Positions 20,016 through 29,101 of a DNA stretch of 64,000 nucleotides are shown here, piece by piece (the stretch's first letter is position 1; each line of letters starts with the position of its first letter). The translations under genes were made by a program, and so were the position numbers. The notes beneath the pieces are model-generated. The model did not search any database, was not told where the DNA came from, and saw only the letters and a list, made by a program, of their open reading frames with translations. Source of the stretch: CAVQHY01 sp963712465 (lineage in GTDB: Bacteria > Actinomycetota > Thermoleophilia > Gaiellales > Gaiellaceae); assembly GCA_963712465.1 (NCBI GenBank), contig CAVQHY010000005.1, positions 124,001-188,000 of the forward strand, read 5' to 3'.

Positions 20016-20530
20016 CGAGGCGATCGTGCTCGCGCCACGATCTCGTCGATAACGGCGGTCTTCGCGTCCGCGTAGTCCTGAACCGTGCTCCAGCGCTTCC
20101 GGGCGAGCTCGCGCTTCGTCTGCTCGTAGAGCCGCCGATCCGCGTCGTGTCGACGCAGCCGGTCGCGGAAGATCAGCATGCGATCGATCTCGGAGCAAGA
20201 GAACGAGAACACGTGCACGTGGACGTCCGCGCCCGGTGTCCCGAACATGCGATGCTCGAACCAGTCGGGCTCGCGGATCCTCAGCCCGTATCCCACCGAC
20301 TTCAGTCTGGGCGCATACTCGTCCTCGCTGGCTGAGTCGGGCACGACGAGCAGGACGTCGACGACGGCCTTGGCGGCGAGGCCGGGTACGGCGGTGGAGC
20401 CAACGTGTTCTATCTGCAGCGCGTCGTCGCCGAGTGCGGCTCTGATCTTGTCGGCCTCCCGGCGGAAGACGCCCGGCCAGGCGGGGTCGTAGTCGGCGAG
20501 TGCGATCAAAAGCTGGTCGGGCCCGGTCAT
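20006..20530 (-). CDS. GrpB family (UPF0157) nucleotidyltransferase-like protein
   Basis: The 174-residue protein has the family signature EHVGSTAVPGLAAKAVVDVL (about 41-60), which resembles a minimal nucleotidyltransferase active site, and the DRLRRHDADRRLYEQTKREL segment. GrpB homologues are sometimes fused to dephospho-CoA kinases; the reaction is not established. It overlaps the cupin gene at its 3' end. Confidence 0.85.
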   Translation of the reverse strand: MTGPDQLLIALADYDPAWPGVFRREADKIRAALGDDALQIEHVGSTAVPGLAAKAVVDVLLVVPDSASEDEYAPRLKSVGYGLRIREPDWFEHRMFGTPGADVHVHVFSFSCSEIDRMLIFRDRLRRHDADRRLYEQTKRELARKRWSTVQDYADAKTAVIDEIVARARSPRQA

Positions 20531-20548
20531 GGAACCGGTGAGACCGGT

Positions 20549-21100
20549 CTAGACCGCGAGGCTGTCCAGGCCGGACGGGCGCTCCCACATCTCGTCGGCG
20601 TACGTGACCGACTCGCGGCAGAGGTTCCCGTTCGCGTCGAACGAGTAGTAGCCCATGCGCCAGAGCGCCGGCGAGTACACGTGGATCGATACGGCAGGCG
20701 GTCCTCCGGGGTGGCGCACGCAGTGGATTCTCGCCGCGTCGAAGTCGAACACCGTCCCCGCCGGGTGGGGGTGCGTTGCCCGCGTGATCCCGCTTTCCCC
20801 GGCGAGCAGGCGATCCTCGGCGAGCTCGCCGTCGGCGACGTAGACGGCGCCCGCTGACCGGTCGTGGTCGTGGAGGCCCGTGTCCTGCTGGCTGTCCCAG
20901 CAGCAGAGCCAGACATCCAGGTGCACGTCGCGGTAGAGCTCGGCGTACACGCGTACCGAAGAGTCGTGACGGACGAGGTGCTCCCACAGAGACCGCTCGC
21001 GGCCGAGCTCGGTCGCGAGGTCGGCAAGGATGTCCTTCGGGATGTCCTCGTCGCGGGGAATCCGCTCGACGATCCAGTCGCTGACCGCGTTCATGGTCAT
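20549..21100 (-). CDS. Cysteine dioxygenase type I family protein
   Basis: Cysteine dioxygenase adds O2 to cysteine to give cysteine sulfinate at a mononuclear iron held by three His. The cupin motifs are visible: GLHDHDRSAGAVYVADGEL (about 74-92) supplies two His, and IHCVRHPGGPPAVSIHVYSP (about 125-144) supplies the third. The 183-residue length fits bacterial enzymes. Related bacterial proteins use 3-mercaptopropionate, so cysteine as substrate is likely but not certain. Confidence 0.8.
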   Translation of the reverse strand: MTMNAVSDWIVERIPRDEDIPKDILADLATELGRERSLWEHLVRHDSSVRVYAELYRDVHLDVWLCCWDSQQDTGLHDHDRSAGAVYVADGELAEDRLLAGESGITRATHPHPAGTVFDFDAARIHCVRHPGGPPAVSIHVYSPALWRMGYYSFDANGNLCRESVTYADEMWERPSGLDSLAV

Positions 21101-21138
21101 GCGAGGATAATCGGCCGCTCGGCGCCTCGCATCAAGCC

Positions 21139-21987
21139 CTATCCGAAGATCCGGCCCGGGTTCTCGCGCATGACGACGTCGGTCAGCGCGTCGCCGAAGT
21201 CGCGGACCGCGTCGAGTGTCGGCTCGACAGCGATGATCGGCGCATCACTTCCGAACACGATCTGCGTGACGCCGTAGGTCGCGAGTGCGAGCTCGAGCGC
21301 GCGGCGACCGTAGGAGGACGTGTCGAAGTAGACGTTCGCGTGCAGCGTCGTGCGCACCTCGACGCCGCGCGAGCGCATCCGCTCGAGCTGCACCGGCGCG
21401 CCGCCTGCAAGGATCGCGAACACGACCGGAAGGCTCGGGTGATGTTCGGCATAGCGGGCGAGCCAGACCATGTATGCGGCCTGCATCTGTGCGGTGTAAT
21501 CGGCGCACGCCGCCCACCAGGCCGGCGCGTGTGGAGGTAACGACGAGGGTGCGCCCGGGTGGACGAACAGCATCTGCCCGGCCGCCTCCAGCTCGACGAG
21601 GAGCGGCTCGATGCCGGCCGCGAGCGCGGCCGGGGACACGCACGTGCCCGCAAACCCCGGGCGGCACTGGCCCTCTGCGAGGGGAACGAGGCGCCCACCC
21701 GAGTGCCCGGCGAGCTCCAGAATTCCCTCGTTGTAGGCGTCCCGAAGCTCAGGGTGCGGTTCCGTCTCCATCGTCGGACCGAGCGAGATCACCGCCCGGT
21801 CGATTCCCGCCTCGTCGAGGAGCGCAAGGCGCGAGTCGAGCTCGTGGGCCTTCAGGTCGACCTCGAACGACCCCTCGACCGACAGCTCGAGCGTGCGTCC
21901 TCGGAGGCAGGGCGGTCGGTCGCGCCGCGACAGCGCCGCGACGAAGGGCTCGGGCCAGAGATGCTGATGGACGTCGGTCGCAGGCAC
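21139..21987 (-). CDS. Amidohydrolase-family metal enzyme (ACMSD-like)
   Basis: This 282-residue TIM-barrel protein has the N-terminal metal motif DVHQHLWPE (about 4-12), a mid-chain HPG segment (about 155), and the late Asp in FGSDAPI. Members of this branch are hydrolases or non-oxidative decarboxylases such as ACMSD. The substrate is not clear. It ends the group of minus-strand genes below the alcohol dehydrogenase and starts 5 bp from that gene's stop, so the two are probably cotranscribed. Confidence 0.75.
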   Translation of the reverse strand: MPATDVHQHLWPEPFVAALSRRDRPPCLRGRTLELSVEGSFEVDLKAHELDSRLALLDEAGIDRAVISLGPTMETEPHPELRDAYNEGILELAGHSGGRLVPLAEGQCRPGFAGTCVSPAALAAGIEPLLVELEAAGQMLFVHPGAPSSLPPHAPAWWAACADYTAQMQAAYMVWLARYAEHHPSLPVVFAILAGGAPVQLERMRSRGVEVRTTLHANVYFDTSSYGRRALELALATYGVTQIVFGSDAPIIAVEPTLDAVRDFGDALTDVVMRENPGRIFG

Positions 21988-21992
21988 TGGCG

Positions 21993-23141
21993 CTAGAGGC
22001 TCGCCGGCGCGCCGGCGAGGTCGCGATCGAGCACCGCGACGGTGCGCGTGCCCTCGCCGCGGCGAAGCCGCTCGAAGGCCGCCTCGATCCCGTCGAGATC
22101 GGTCAGATGGGACACGACGCCGGCGACGTCGAGTCGGCCGTCCGCGACGAGGCCGGCGAGGCTCGCAAGCTCGGCCGCCGGGTCCCCCGAGCCGTAGTAA
22201 CAGCCCTTGAGGCTCTTCTCGCTCAGGAACTCGATCGCCGGCACAGTCGCCTGGACGTCCTTCGCGGCAAGCCCCACGATGACGGCGGTGGCTCCGGGGT
22301 GAAGGACGTCCCAGGCAAGCCGGATCGTCTCGGGCAGGCCGACGACCTCGAACGCGTGATCGACACCGCCGTCGGTCAGCTTCCTGATCTGCCGGACGGT
22401 GTCCTCGCCGTCAGCGGCGACCGCGTGCGTCGCGCCGCGCGCGAGCGCCAGCTCGAGCTTCGTGGGATCGCGGTCGACCGCGACGATCGCACCGGCCCCG
22501 GCGAGCGAGGCGCCCGCGACGACCTGAAGGCCGACGCCGCCGCAGCCGACGACGCAGACGGTCTCTCCGGGCTGCACGTGGGCGACGTTGCGGACAGCTC
22601 CCAAGCCGGTGACGACGCCGCAGCCGATCAGTGCGGCCTGCCAGAGCGGGAGCGCCGGTGGGAGCGGAATCGCCGAGGCGGCCGGAACGACCGTCCACTC
22701 GGCAAAGCACGCGACGCAGAGAAAGTGCTTGAGTGGCTCGCCGTCGCTGGTGCGGAGTCGGGTGGTGCCGTCCAGCAGCGTCGCGCGCCACGATGCCTCG
22801 CCGGCTCGCTCGCAGAGCGTCAGCCTTCCGGCGCGGCACTGCCGGCAGGCCCGGCATGAGGGCACGAAGCAGAACCCGACCGCATCGCCCGGCCGCACGT
22901 GCGTAACGTGCGCTCCGACGGCCTCGACGACTCCGGCGCCTTCGTGGCCGAGGACGATCGGCCAGCGCCTGCCGCCGAGGTGTCCTTCGGCGAGATGGAG
23001 ATCCGAGTGGCAGACACCCACGGCCGCGACGCGCACCAGCACCTCGTCCTCCTCGGGCGGGTCGAGCAGGACCTCCTCGACGACGAGCGGCGTCCGGGGC
23101 TCGTGGAGCACGGCCGCCCGCATCGCGAGGCGGTCACTCAT
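21993..23141 (-). CDS. Zinc-dependent medium-chain alcohol dehydrogenase
   Basis: This oxidises an alcohol or thiohemiacetal with NAD(P). Catalytic zinc ligands are in VGVCHSDLH and GHEGAGVVE. The structural zinc lobe is CFVPSCRACRQCRAGRLTLC (about 92-111) and the nucleotide fold has VVGCGGVGLQ. The insertion around CFAEWTVVP resembles class III and NDMA-dependent dehydrogenases. I chose ATG at 23141 rather than an upstream TTG because GGAG lies nine bases before it. It is paired with an amidohydrolase, and a paralogue lies at 24989-26107. Confidence 0.85.
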   Translation of the reverse strand: MSDRLAMRAAVLHEPRTPLVVEEVLLDPPEEDEVLVRVAAVGVCHSDLHLAEGHLGGRRWPIVLGHEGAGVVEAVGAHVTHVRPGDAVGFCFVPSCRACRQCRAGRLTLCERAGEASWRATLLDGTTRLRTSDGEPLKHFLCVACFAEWTVVPAASAIPLPPALPLWQAALIGCGVVTGLGAVRNVAHVQPGETVCVVGCGGVGLQVVAGASLAGAGAIVAVDRDPTKLELALARGATHAVAADGEDTVRQIRKLTDGGVDHAFEVVGLPETIRLAWDVLHPGATAVIVGLAAKDVQATVPAIEFLSEKSLKGCYYGSGDPAAELASLAGLVADGRLDVAGVVSHLTDLDGIEAAFERLRRGEGTRTVAVLDRDLAGAPASL

Positions 23142-23244
23142 CCGAATTTCTCCACTTCTGGCATCCAATCGTCACGATTCGCGCACCTTCGGGGCGTGGC
23201 GGCACGGTAGCCTCGCGGTGGGTGGTGGGTGGTTAGCCCTGGTA

Positions 23245-23261
23245 CTCCCCACCCAGGGGAG
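23245..23261 (-). terminator. Possible terminator hairpin
   Basis: CTCCCC/GGGGAG arms with loop ACCCA lie in the 208-bp gap downstream of the enolase-family gene. No T tract follows, so termination is uncertain. The core resembles the palindrome at 43900. Confidence 0.3.
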
Positions 23262-23349
23262 GGGCGCTGGGCGCAGTGCGCCCGCGTCCCGGGCGTGCCG
23301 CGCCGGCGCCGACCGTCCGGCGCCGACCGGCTGCGGATACGGGCTCGTC

Positions 23350-24468
23350 CTAGCCGACACGATAGGCCTCGAGGGCGTCCAGGTCGGGCGTGACGCCCAG
23401 CCCGGGGCCGGGCGGCGGGGCGATCGTCCCGTCCGGGGCGATCTCGACCGGGGTGGGGAGGAGCCAGTCGCGGCGCTCGGTCGTCCAGGCTGGCGGGTCG
23501 AGCGGCACCTCCACGTACGGGCACGTCGACACGGCGAGCGCGAGGTGGAGGTTGGCGACCAGTCCGTACCCGTTCGACCACGTGTGGGGCGAGAACGCTC
23601 GTCCGTGGAGATCTGCCAGCGCCGCGATCCGCCGGCAGCCCGCCATCCCGCCGGCAAGCACGACGTCGGGCTGCACGACGTCGACCGCGCCGTGGACGAC
23701 GAGGTCGCGTGCCTCCGACAGGCTTCGCACCATCTCGCCGGCGGCGATCCGGAGCGGCGTGAGGCGCCGCAGCGATCGATAGCCGTCGAGGTCGTCGGTG
23801 CGAAGGGGCTCCTCGAGCCAGTACACGTCGAGCCGCTCGAGCTCGCGCGCGCACTGCGCCGCCGTGGCGACGTCCCAGCTCGGCCTGCGGTCGCCGGCCA
23901 TTCTCCAGCCCTGATTCGCGTCCACCATCAGCTCCACCGACGAGCCGACCCGATCCCGGACCCGCTCGACGACCTCGACGTCGCGGCGCCAATCGTCCAG
24001 GTGGAAGCGGATCTTGACGGCTCGCACGCCGCGGTCGCGCAGCGCGGCCACGCGCTCCGCGCGCTCCTCGGGCGACACGAGCTCGCCGCTCGACGCGTAG
24101 GCCAGCAGCCGATCGGAGCGCCCGCCGAGCAGCTTCCACAGCGGCTGGTCGAGCGCGCGCCCGGCGAGATCCCACGCCGCCACCTCGGCCGCCCAGGGGC
24201 GGCCGCCGTGGAGGTCGACGGTCTCGCACAGCTCCCTGACGAGCTCGGGTCGCAGGGGGTCGACGCCGACGAGGAGCGACGAGAGGAGCTCCGCGTCGGG
24301 GAGCCCGTCGCCGCCGCTGGCGAAGCCCTCCCGGCCGTCGTCGGCGCGGACGATCACGAGCGTCGCCTCGACGCGCTCGCGCGGCACGGGATCCCAGGCG
24401 GCACGAAACGGCGGGTCGAGAGGGAACGAGTAGCGGCGTGTCTCGAGCGCGGCGATCCGCACGAGCAC
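23350..24468 (-). CDS. Enolase-superfamily enzyme (mandelate racemase/muconate cycloisomerase type)
   Basis: These enzymes abstract a proton alpha to a carboxylate using Mg2+. The 372-residue protein shows the catalytic Lys in AVKIRFHLDD, metal ligands in MVDANQGW, YWLEEPL and AAGEMV, then QPDVVLAGGM and the His in SPHTWSNGYG, the Asp-His dyad of the mandelate racemase subgroup. The usual K-x-K/H is K-I-R here. Start is GTG at 24468, overlapping the fae-like stop. Dehydration or epimerisation of a sugar acid or amino acid derivative is likely; the substrate is unknown. Confidence 0.82.
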   Translation of the reverse strand: MLVRIAALETRRYSFPLDPPFRAAWDPVPRERVEATLVIVRADDGREGFASGGDGLPDAELLSSLLVGVDPLRPELVRELCETVDLHGGRPWAAEVAAWDLAGRALDQPLWKLLGGRSDRLLAYASSGELVSPEERAERVAALRDRGVRAVKIRFHLDDWRRDVEVVERVRDRVGSSVELMVDANQGWRMAGDRRPSWDVATAAQCARELERLDVYWLEEPLRTDDLDGYRSLRRLTPLRIAAGEMVRSLSEARDLVVHGAVDVVQPDVVLAGGMAGCRRIAALADLHGRAFSPHTWSNGYGLVANLHLALAVSTCPYVEVPLDPPAWTTERRDWLLPTPVEIAPDGTIAPPPGPGLGVTPDLDALEAYRVG

Positions 24469-24989
24469 TAGGCTCCGGTGTAGTAGGCGTTGCGCGCGTC
24501 CTCGCGGCGCGCGGCGAGGGCACGGACGTCGTCCGCCGACGGGGGCGAGAGCGCATCCTCGATCGCCGCTCGAGCGGCGGCGCGGTTCGCGAGCCGAACG
24601 GCCGTCTGGTCGTGGGCCTCGGGGTCGACCCATACGGGAACGATCAGGATCAGCTCCGATGCGTCCTCCGCGGGGATGACGCCGTCGGCCACCGCGTCGA
24701 GGACGCCCTGCGCGATGCCGAGCTGCGCCGCGCCGTAGGTCATGCGAGCTTTCTCCGGGTCGTCGTGCGGCGCCTTGTTCACGATCACGGTCGTCGGCCG
24801 AACCGCTGCGCCCAGCTCGAGGCAGGCGAGAAAGGGCAGATGGCCTGGCCGCGGATTCGCCAGCGCCCCGACGATCGCGGCGCCGGTGGCCGAGCCGCGG
24901 CGGCCGACCACGACGTTGATGTGGCTCCCGTTCGGCACCTCGCCGGCCCAGGCCTCGCCGACGCGCCCGTCGTAGGGGTCGCTCACCAC
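24468..24989 (-). CDS. Formaldehyde-activating enzyme (Fae) family protein
   Basis: Fae condenses formaldehyde with tetrahydromethanopterin, and homologues also act as formaldehyde sensors or pterin-independent variants. The 173 residues start VVSDPYDGRVGEAWAGEV. They contain PNGSHINVVVGRRGSATG (about 20-37), in which the catalytic His of the family is kept, and PRPGHLPFLACLELGAAVRP and PTTVIVNKA. The GTG start lies after GGAGG and overlaps the dehydrogenase stop (TAGTG). No other methanopterin genes are in the window, so formaldehyde is inferred from family only. Confidence 0.78.
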   Translation of the reverse strand: MVSDPYDGRVGEAWAGEVPNGSHINVVVGRRGSATGAAIVGALANPRPGHLPFLACLELGAAVRPTTVIVNKAPHDDPEKARMTYGAAQLGIAQGVLDAVADGVIPAEDASELILIVPVWVDPEAHDQTAVRLANRAAARAAIEDALSPPSADDVRALAARREDARNAYYTGA

Positions 24990-26107
24990 TACCTCCTCCC
25001 GTTCAGGTCGAGAACCACCCGGAGCGCCTTGCCCGAGCTCATCAGCGCGAACGCCTCCTCGACCGCGTCGAGCGGTAGGCGGTGGGAGACGAGCCGGTCG
25101 AGCGGCAGGCGGCCCCGCCGGTAGAGCGACATGATCGTCGGGAAGTCGCGCTCGGGCCGCGACGATCCGTAGATCGAGCCGAGGACGCGCCGCTCGAGAC
25201 GCGGAATCGAGAGAGCGGGGAGCACGACTTCGGCGTCGGCGCGCGGGATCCCGATCAGCACCGCAGCGCCACGCGCTCTCGTCGAGAGGAACGCGGCGCG
25301 CGCAGCCTCGGGGCGCCCGGTCGCCTCGACCGCGTAGTCGACGCCGCCGCCGGACGCCTCCCGGACGCGCTCGGCCGTCTCCTCGGCGTTTCCGGCCCAC
25401 GTCACCCCCGCTGTCGCGCCGAATGAGAGCGCGTTCTCGAGTCGCTCGGGAGCGACGTCGACCGCCACGATCGGCTCTGCCCCGGCGACGACCGCCCCCA
25501 TCACCGCGGAGAGCCCGACGCCGCCGCAGCCGACCACGGCGACCCGGTCGCCCGGCCGAACGCCCGCCGTGTGCCAGACGGCGCCGACGCCTGTCGTGAC
25601 CGCACAGCCGACGAGACCGGCGATCTCGAACGGGACGTCGTCGGGAATGGGCACGCAGCAGCGCTCGGGTACGACCGTACGCTCGGCGAACGTCGACAGC
25701 AGCGAGTAGTGGTACACGGGCTCGCCGTCCCGGGAGAGCCGCGGGGTTCCGTCGAAGAGTCCCCCGTGAGCCATCGCCGCCCACGCTGTCCGGCAGAGGT
25801 GCGGCAGGTCGCGCAGACATTCCTCGCAGCGACCGCACGCCGGTATCCAGGACAGCGCCACGTGGGTCCCGGACGCGAGTGAGACTCCTGGGCCGGTCGA
25901 CTCGACCACACCTGCGCCCTCGTGGCCGAGGACGGCCGGGCAGCGCGTCTCGGCGGTTCCGTCGATCGCGTTCAGGTCGGAGTGGCAGACACCGCTCGCG
26001 TGCAGGCGGACGAGCACCTCGCCGGGTCCTGGAGGAGCGAGCTCGACGTCGGTTACCTCGAGGCGCGCACCCGTTCGCTCGAGGACGGCGGCCCGGATCG
26101 TGGTCAT
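24989..26107 (-). CDS. Zinc-dependent medium-chain alcohol dehydrogenase, operon copy
   Basis: The 372 residues include catalytic zinc motifs SGVCHSDLN and GHEGAGVVE, the structural zinc lobe CGRCEECLRDLPHLC (about 89-103) and cofactor fold AVVGCGGVGLS (about 180-190). It is a paralogue of the gene at 21993-23141. The ATG at 26107 overlaps the ATPase stop (ATGA), and the stop overlaps the fae-like start, so it is translationally embedded in the transport operon. Oxidation of an imported alcohol or a hydroxymethyl adduct of formaldehyde would fit the context. Confidence 0.87.
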   Translation of the reverse strand: MTTIRAAVLERTGARLEVTDVELAPPGPGEVLVRLHASGVCHSDLNAIDGTAETRCPAVLGHEGAGVVESTGPGVSLASGTHVALSWIPACGRCEECLRDLPHLCRTAWAAMAHGGLFDGTPRLSRDGEPVYHYSLLSTFAERTVVPERCCVPIPDDVPFEIAGLVGCAVTTGVGAVWHTAGVRPGDRVAVVGCGGVGLSAVMGAVVAGAEPIVAVDVAPERLENALSFGATAGVTWAGNAEETAERVREASGGGVDYAVEATGRPEAARAAFLSTRARGAAVLIGIPRADAEVVLPALSIPRLERRVLGSIYGSSRPERDFPTIMSLYRRGRLPLDRLVSHRLPLDAVEEAFALMSSGKALRVVLDLNGRR

Positions 26108-28189
26108 CCGGCTTGTCGCGAACGCTCGAGAGGCGGTGTCGTCTGCAGCCTGCGAAGCTCGCCGATCGGAATGTGGCAGCGCATCAAGTGATCGGTCTCC
26201 ACCTCGGCGAGCGGCGGCTCCTCGGTCTCGCAGATCGCACCGATCTTCCTCGGGCAGCGCGTGTGGAACACGCAGCCGGATGGCGGGTTGGCCGCGCTCG
26301 GGATGTCGCCCTCGAGCTTGATCCTCGGCCGCTCCGCACCCTCGATCGTCGGCACTGCCGAGAGGAGCGCCTCCGTGTAGGGATGGTGCGGCCCCTCGAA
26401 GACGCGCTGCGGACTCGCCGAGCTCCATCAGCCGCCCGAGGTAGAGGACGGCGATCCGGTCGGAGAGGTAGCGGACGACCCCGAGGTCGTGCGAGATGAA
26501 GAGGTAGGTGACGCCTTCGTCCGCCTGGAGGTCGGCCAGGAGGTTGAGGATCGCCGCCTGGACCGAGACGTCGAGCGCCGACGTCGGCTCGTCGCAGACG
26601 ACGATGCGCGGGTCGCCGGCGAATGCGCGCGCGATCGCGACGCGCTGCTTGAGGCCGCCCGAGAGCTGGCTCGGGCCGCGCGCCGAGCAGGCGCTCGTCG
26701 AAGCGGACCGTCCTTGGCGAGCTCAAGCAGGCGCGTCGTCACGCTCGGCGCCGCGGACGCCGACCAGCTTCGTCAGCGCGCGGCCGATGATCCGCCGCAC
26801 CGAGAAGCGCCGGTTGAGCGCGGCGTCGGGGTTCTGGAAGACGATCTGGAGCGCCCGCACCTGCTCGTTGTCTCGCTTGCCGATCCGCGGCGGCGAGCGG
26901 GTCGCCGTCGAGCTCGACGCGCGAATCCGTCGTCGGGCGCGGTCAGTCCGAGCAGGACGCGGGCGAGCGTCGTCTTGCCGCTGCCCGGACTCGCCGACGA
27001 GCCCCAGCGTCTCGCCCGGGACGCGATCGCGAGCGAGACGTCCGCCAGCGCCCGGACGTCGTGGCCGTCCTGTCGGAACGTCTTGCTCGCGTGATCGAGC
27101 ATGACGACCAGCCCGCCGCCGTTGCCGTGGGCGCGCTCCACCCGCCGCGTCGTGCGGAACCAGCTCGTGCGGAAGAGCCTGCGCCCGCTCGTGGAAGTGG
27201 CAGCGGCTCGCGTGCCCGCCGCCGAGCGGGATGGAACGCCGGGCTCCTCCTCCCGGCAGATCTCCTCGCGCGAGCGCGCAGCGATCGGCGAAGACGCAGC
27301 CGGGCAGATGTCGGCACCGAGCTGGCGGGAGGAAGCCGGGGATCGTGTCCAGCCGCTCGCGGTCCTTGCGCACGCCGCCGCGCGGGATGCAGCGCAGGAG
27401 CCCGACCGTGTACGGGTGGCGCGGGTCGTCGGAACACCGCCCTGGCGTCACCCTCCTCGACCAGACGGCCCGCGTAGAGGACGCCGACGCGCTCGCACAT
27501 CTTCGCGATCACGCCGAGGTTGTGGCTGATGAACAGGACGCTCGTGCCGAACTCCTCCCGCAGGCCGGCGACGAGGTCGAGCACCTCGGCCTCGACGGTC
27601 GCGTCGAGCCCGGTCGTCGGCTCGTCGAGGATGAGCAGCGTCGGGTCGGAGGCGAGCGCCATCGCGATCACGACGCGCTGCTGCATCCCTCCCGAGAGCT
27701 GGTGCGGGTAGCGGCGCATGACCCGCGCCGGGTCCGCGATCTGCACCTTGTCGAGCATGGACCTCGCGCGCTCGCTCGGCGTCCTCGTCTGTCCGAGCCC
27801 GGCGATCGTGAACACCTCGGCGACCTGGTCGCCGACGCGGATCGACGGGTTCAGCGCAGGATCCCGGGTTCTGGTAGACCATCGAGACCGCGCTCGAGCG
27901 GAGCTGCGCGGACCTCGCGCCTCGCTCATCGCGCCACAGGTCGCGGCCGTCGACGCGGATCGAGCCGCGCGGTGACGCGGCCGTTCCGGGGCAGGTAGCG
28001 CATCGACGGCGAAGGCGGCGGTCGTCTTGCCGCAGCCCGACTCGCCGACGAGACCGTACGACTCGCCCTTGCCGACGGTGAAGCGAGACGCCGCGCAGGA
28101 CGGGCCGATCGATGCCGCGCACGCGTGTAGACGACCTCGAGGTCTTCGAGCTCGAGCGCGGGGGCGCTGTCGCCGCGAACGTCGGTCAT
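26104..28189 (-). pseudogene. Double ABC ATPase of a dipeptide/oligopeptide-type importer (frameshifted)
   Basis: Two ABC cassettes follow each other with no stop codon in any frame between them, so this is probably one fused protein of about 690 residues, like YejF or GsiA. The first has Walker A GLVGESGCGKTTAA and signature LSGGMQQRVVIAM with LLILDEPTTGLD. The second gives GESGSGKTTLA once one base near 26986 is removed, and ends with the oligopeptide-type tail CVFHTRCPRKIGAICE. Several one-base insertions break the frame (for example near 26409). ATG at 28189 overlaps the permease stop. Decay and assembly error cannot be separated from this sequence alone. Confidence 0.7.
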
Positions 28190-29101
28190 CGCGAGACACC
28201 TTCGTGATGCCGTCGGAAATCAGGTTGACGCCGACGACGAGCGTGGCGATCGCGAGCGCGGGGAAGAGGGTCGGCCACCAGAAGCCGCCCGAGATCAGCC
28301 CGTACGTTCTCGGAGATCTGCAGGCCCCAGTCGGGAGAGGGCGGCTGGATGCCGAAGCCGAGGAACGAGAGCGTCGCGATCGCGAAGATCGCGTAGCCGA
28401 GCCGGACGGTGAACTCGACGATGATCGGCGCGGTCACGTTCGGCAGGATCTCCCGAACAGGATGTAGGGCGCGCGCTCGTTCCGGAGGCGAGCGGCCTGC
28501 ACGTAGTCGAGCTCGCGCTCGGAGAGCACCGCGGCGCGGACCGTGCGGGCGATGATCGGCGCGAACACGATGCCGATCACGAGGATCACGGTGACGCGCG
28601 ACGGCCCGAGCGCGACGATGCGCGAGCAGCGCCGATGATCACGACCGGGAGCGCCAGGAACGCGTCGACGATGCGCATCAGGACGTCGTCGACGACGCCG
28701 CGGAAGTAGCCGGTCACGAGACCGAGCGCCGTGCCGAGCACCGTGCCGAGCACCGTCGCGAGCGGCGCGACGATCGAGGATGCTCGCGGGCGCCGACGAT
28801 GACCCGGGAGAAGACGTCGCGGCCGAGCCGATCGGTGCCGAACCAGTGCTCGCTCGACGGCGCCTTGAGCTTGTCGAGCGAGCTCGGTCGCGAACGGGTC
28901 GTCAGGCACGATCATGTAGCCGAAGATCGCACAGAGGATCCAGAAGGCGACGATGACGGCGCCCGACGATGAAGGTCTTGGAGCGCAGGACGAGGCGCAG
29001 CCGCTCGCGCCGCGCGATCGATCGCCTCGCTCGGTCCGGCGGGCTTGCCGGCGTCGGGATGTGGTGCTCGCCGAGGACGACCTGCTCGTCGGGGCGCTCA
29101 T
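28186..29101 (-). pseudogene. DppC-type ABC permease (frameshifted)
   Basis: Pieces in alternating frames match the second permease of peptide importers. There is an N-terminal cytosolic segment and first helix (AVIVAFWILCAIFGYMIVPD), the helix region TVLGTVLGTALGLVTGYFRG, DVLMRIVDAFLALP, and the C-terminal IFAIATLSFLGFGIQPPSPD that contacts the ATPase. Individual frames are open but none spans the gene. ATG at 29101 overlaps the upstream permease stop and the stop overlaps the ATPase start, so the gene edges are well set. Confidence 0.7.
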
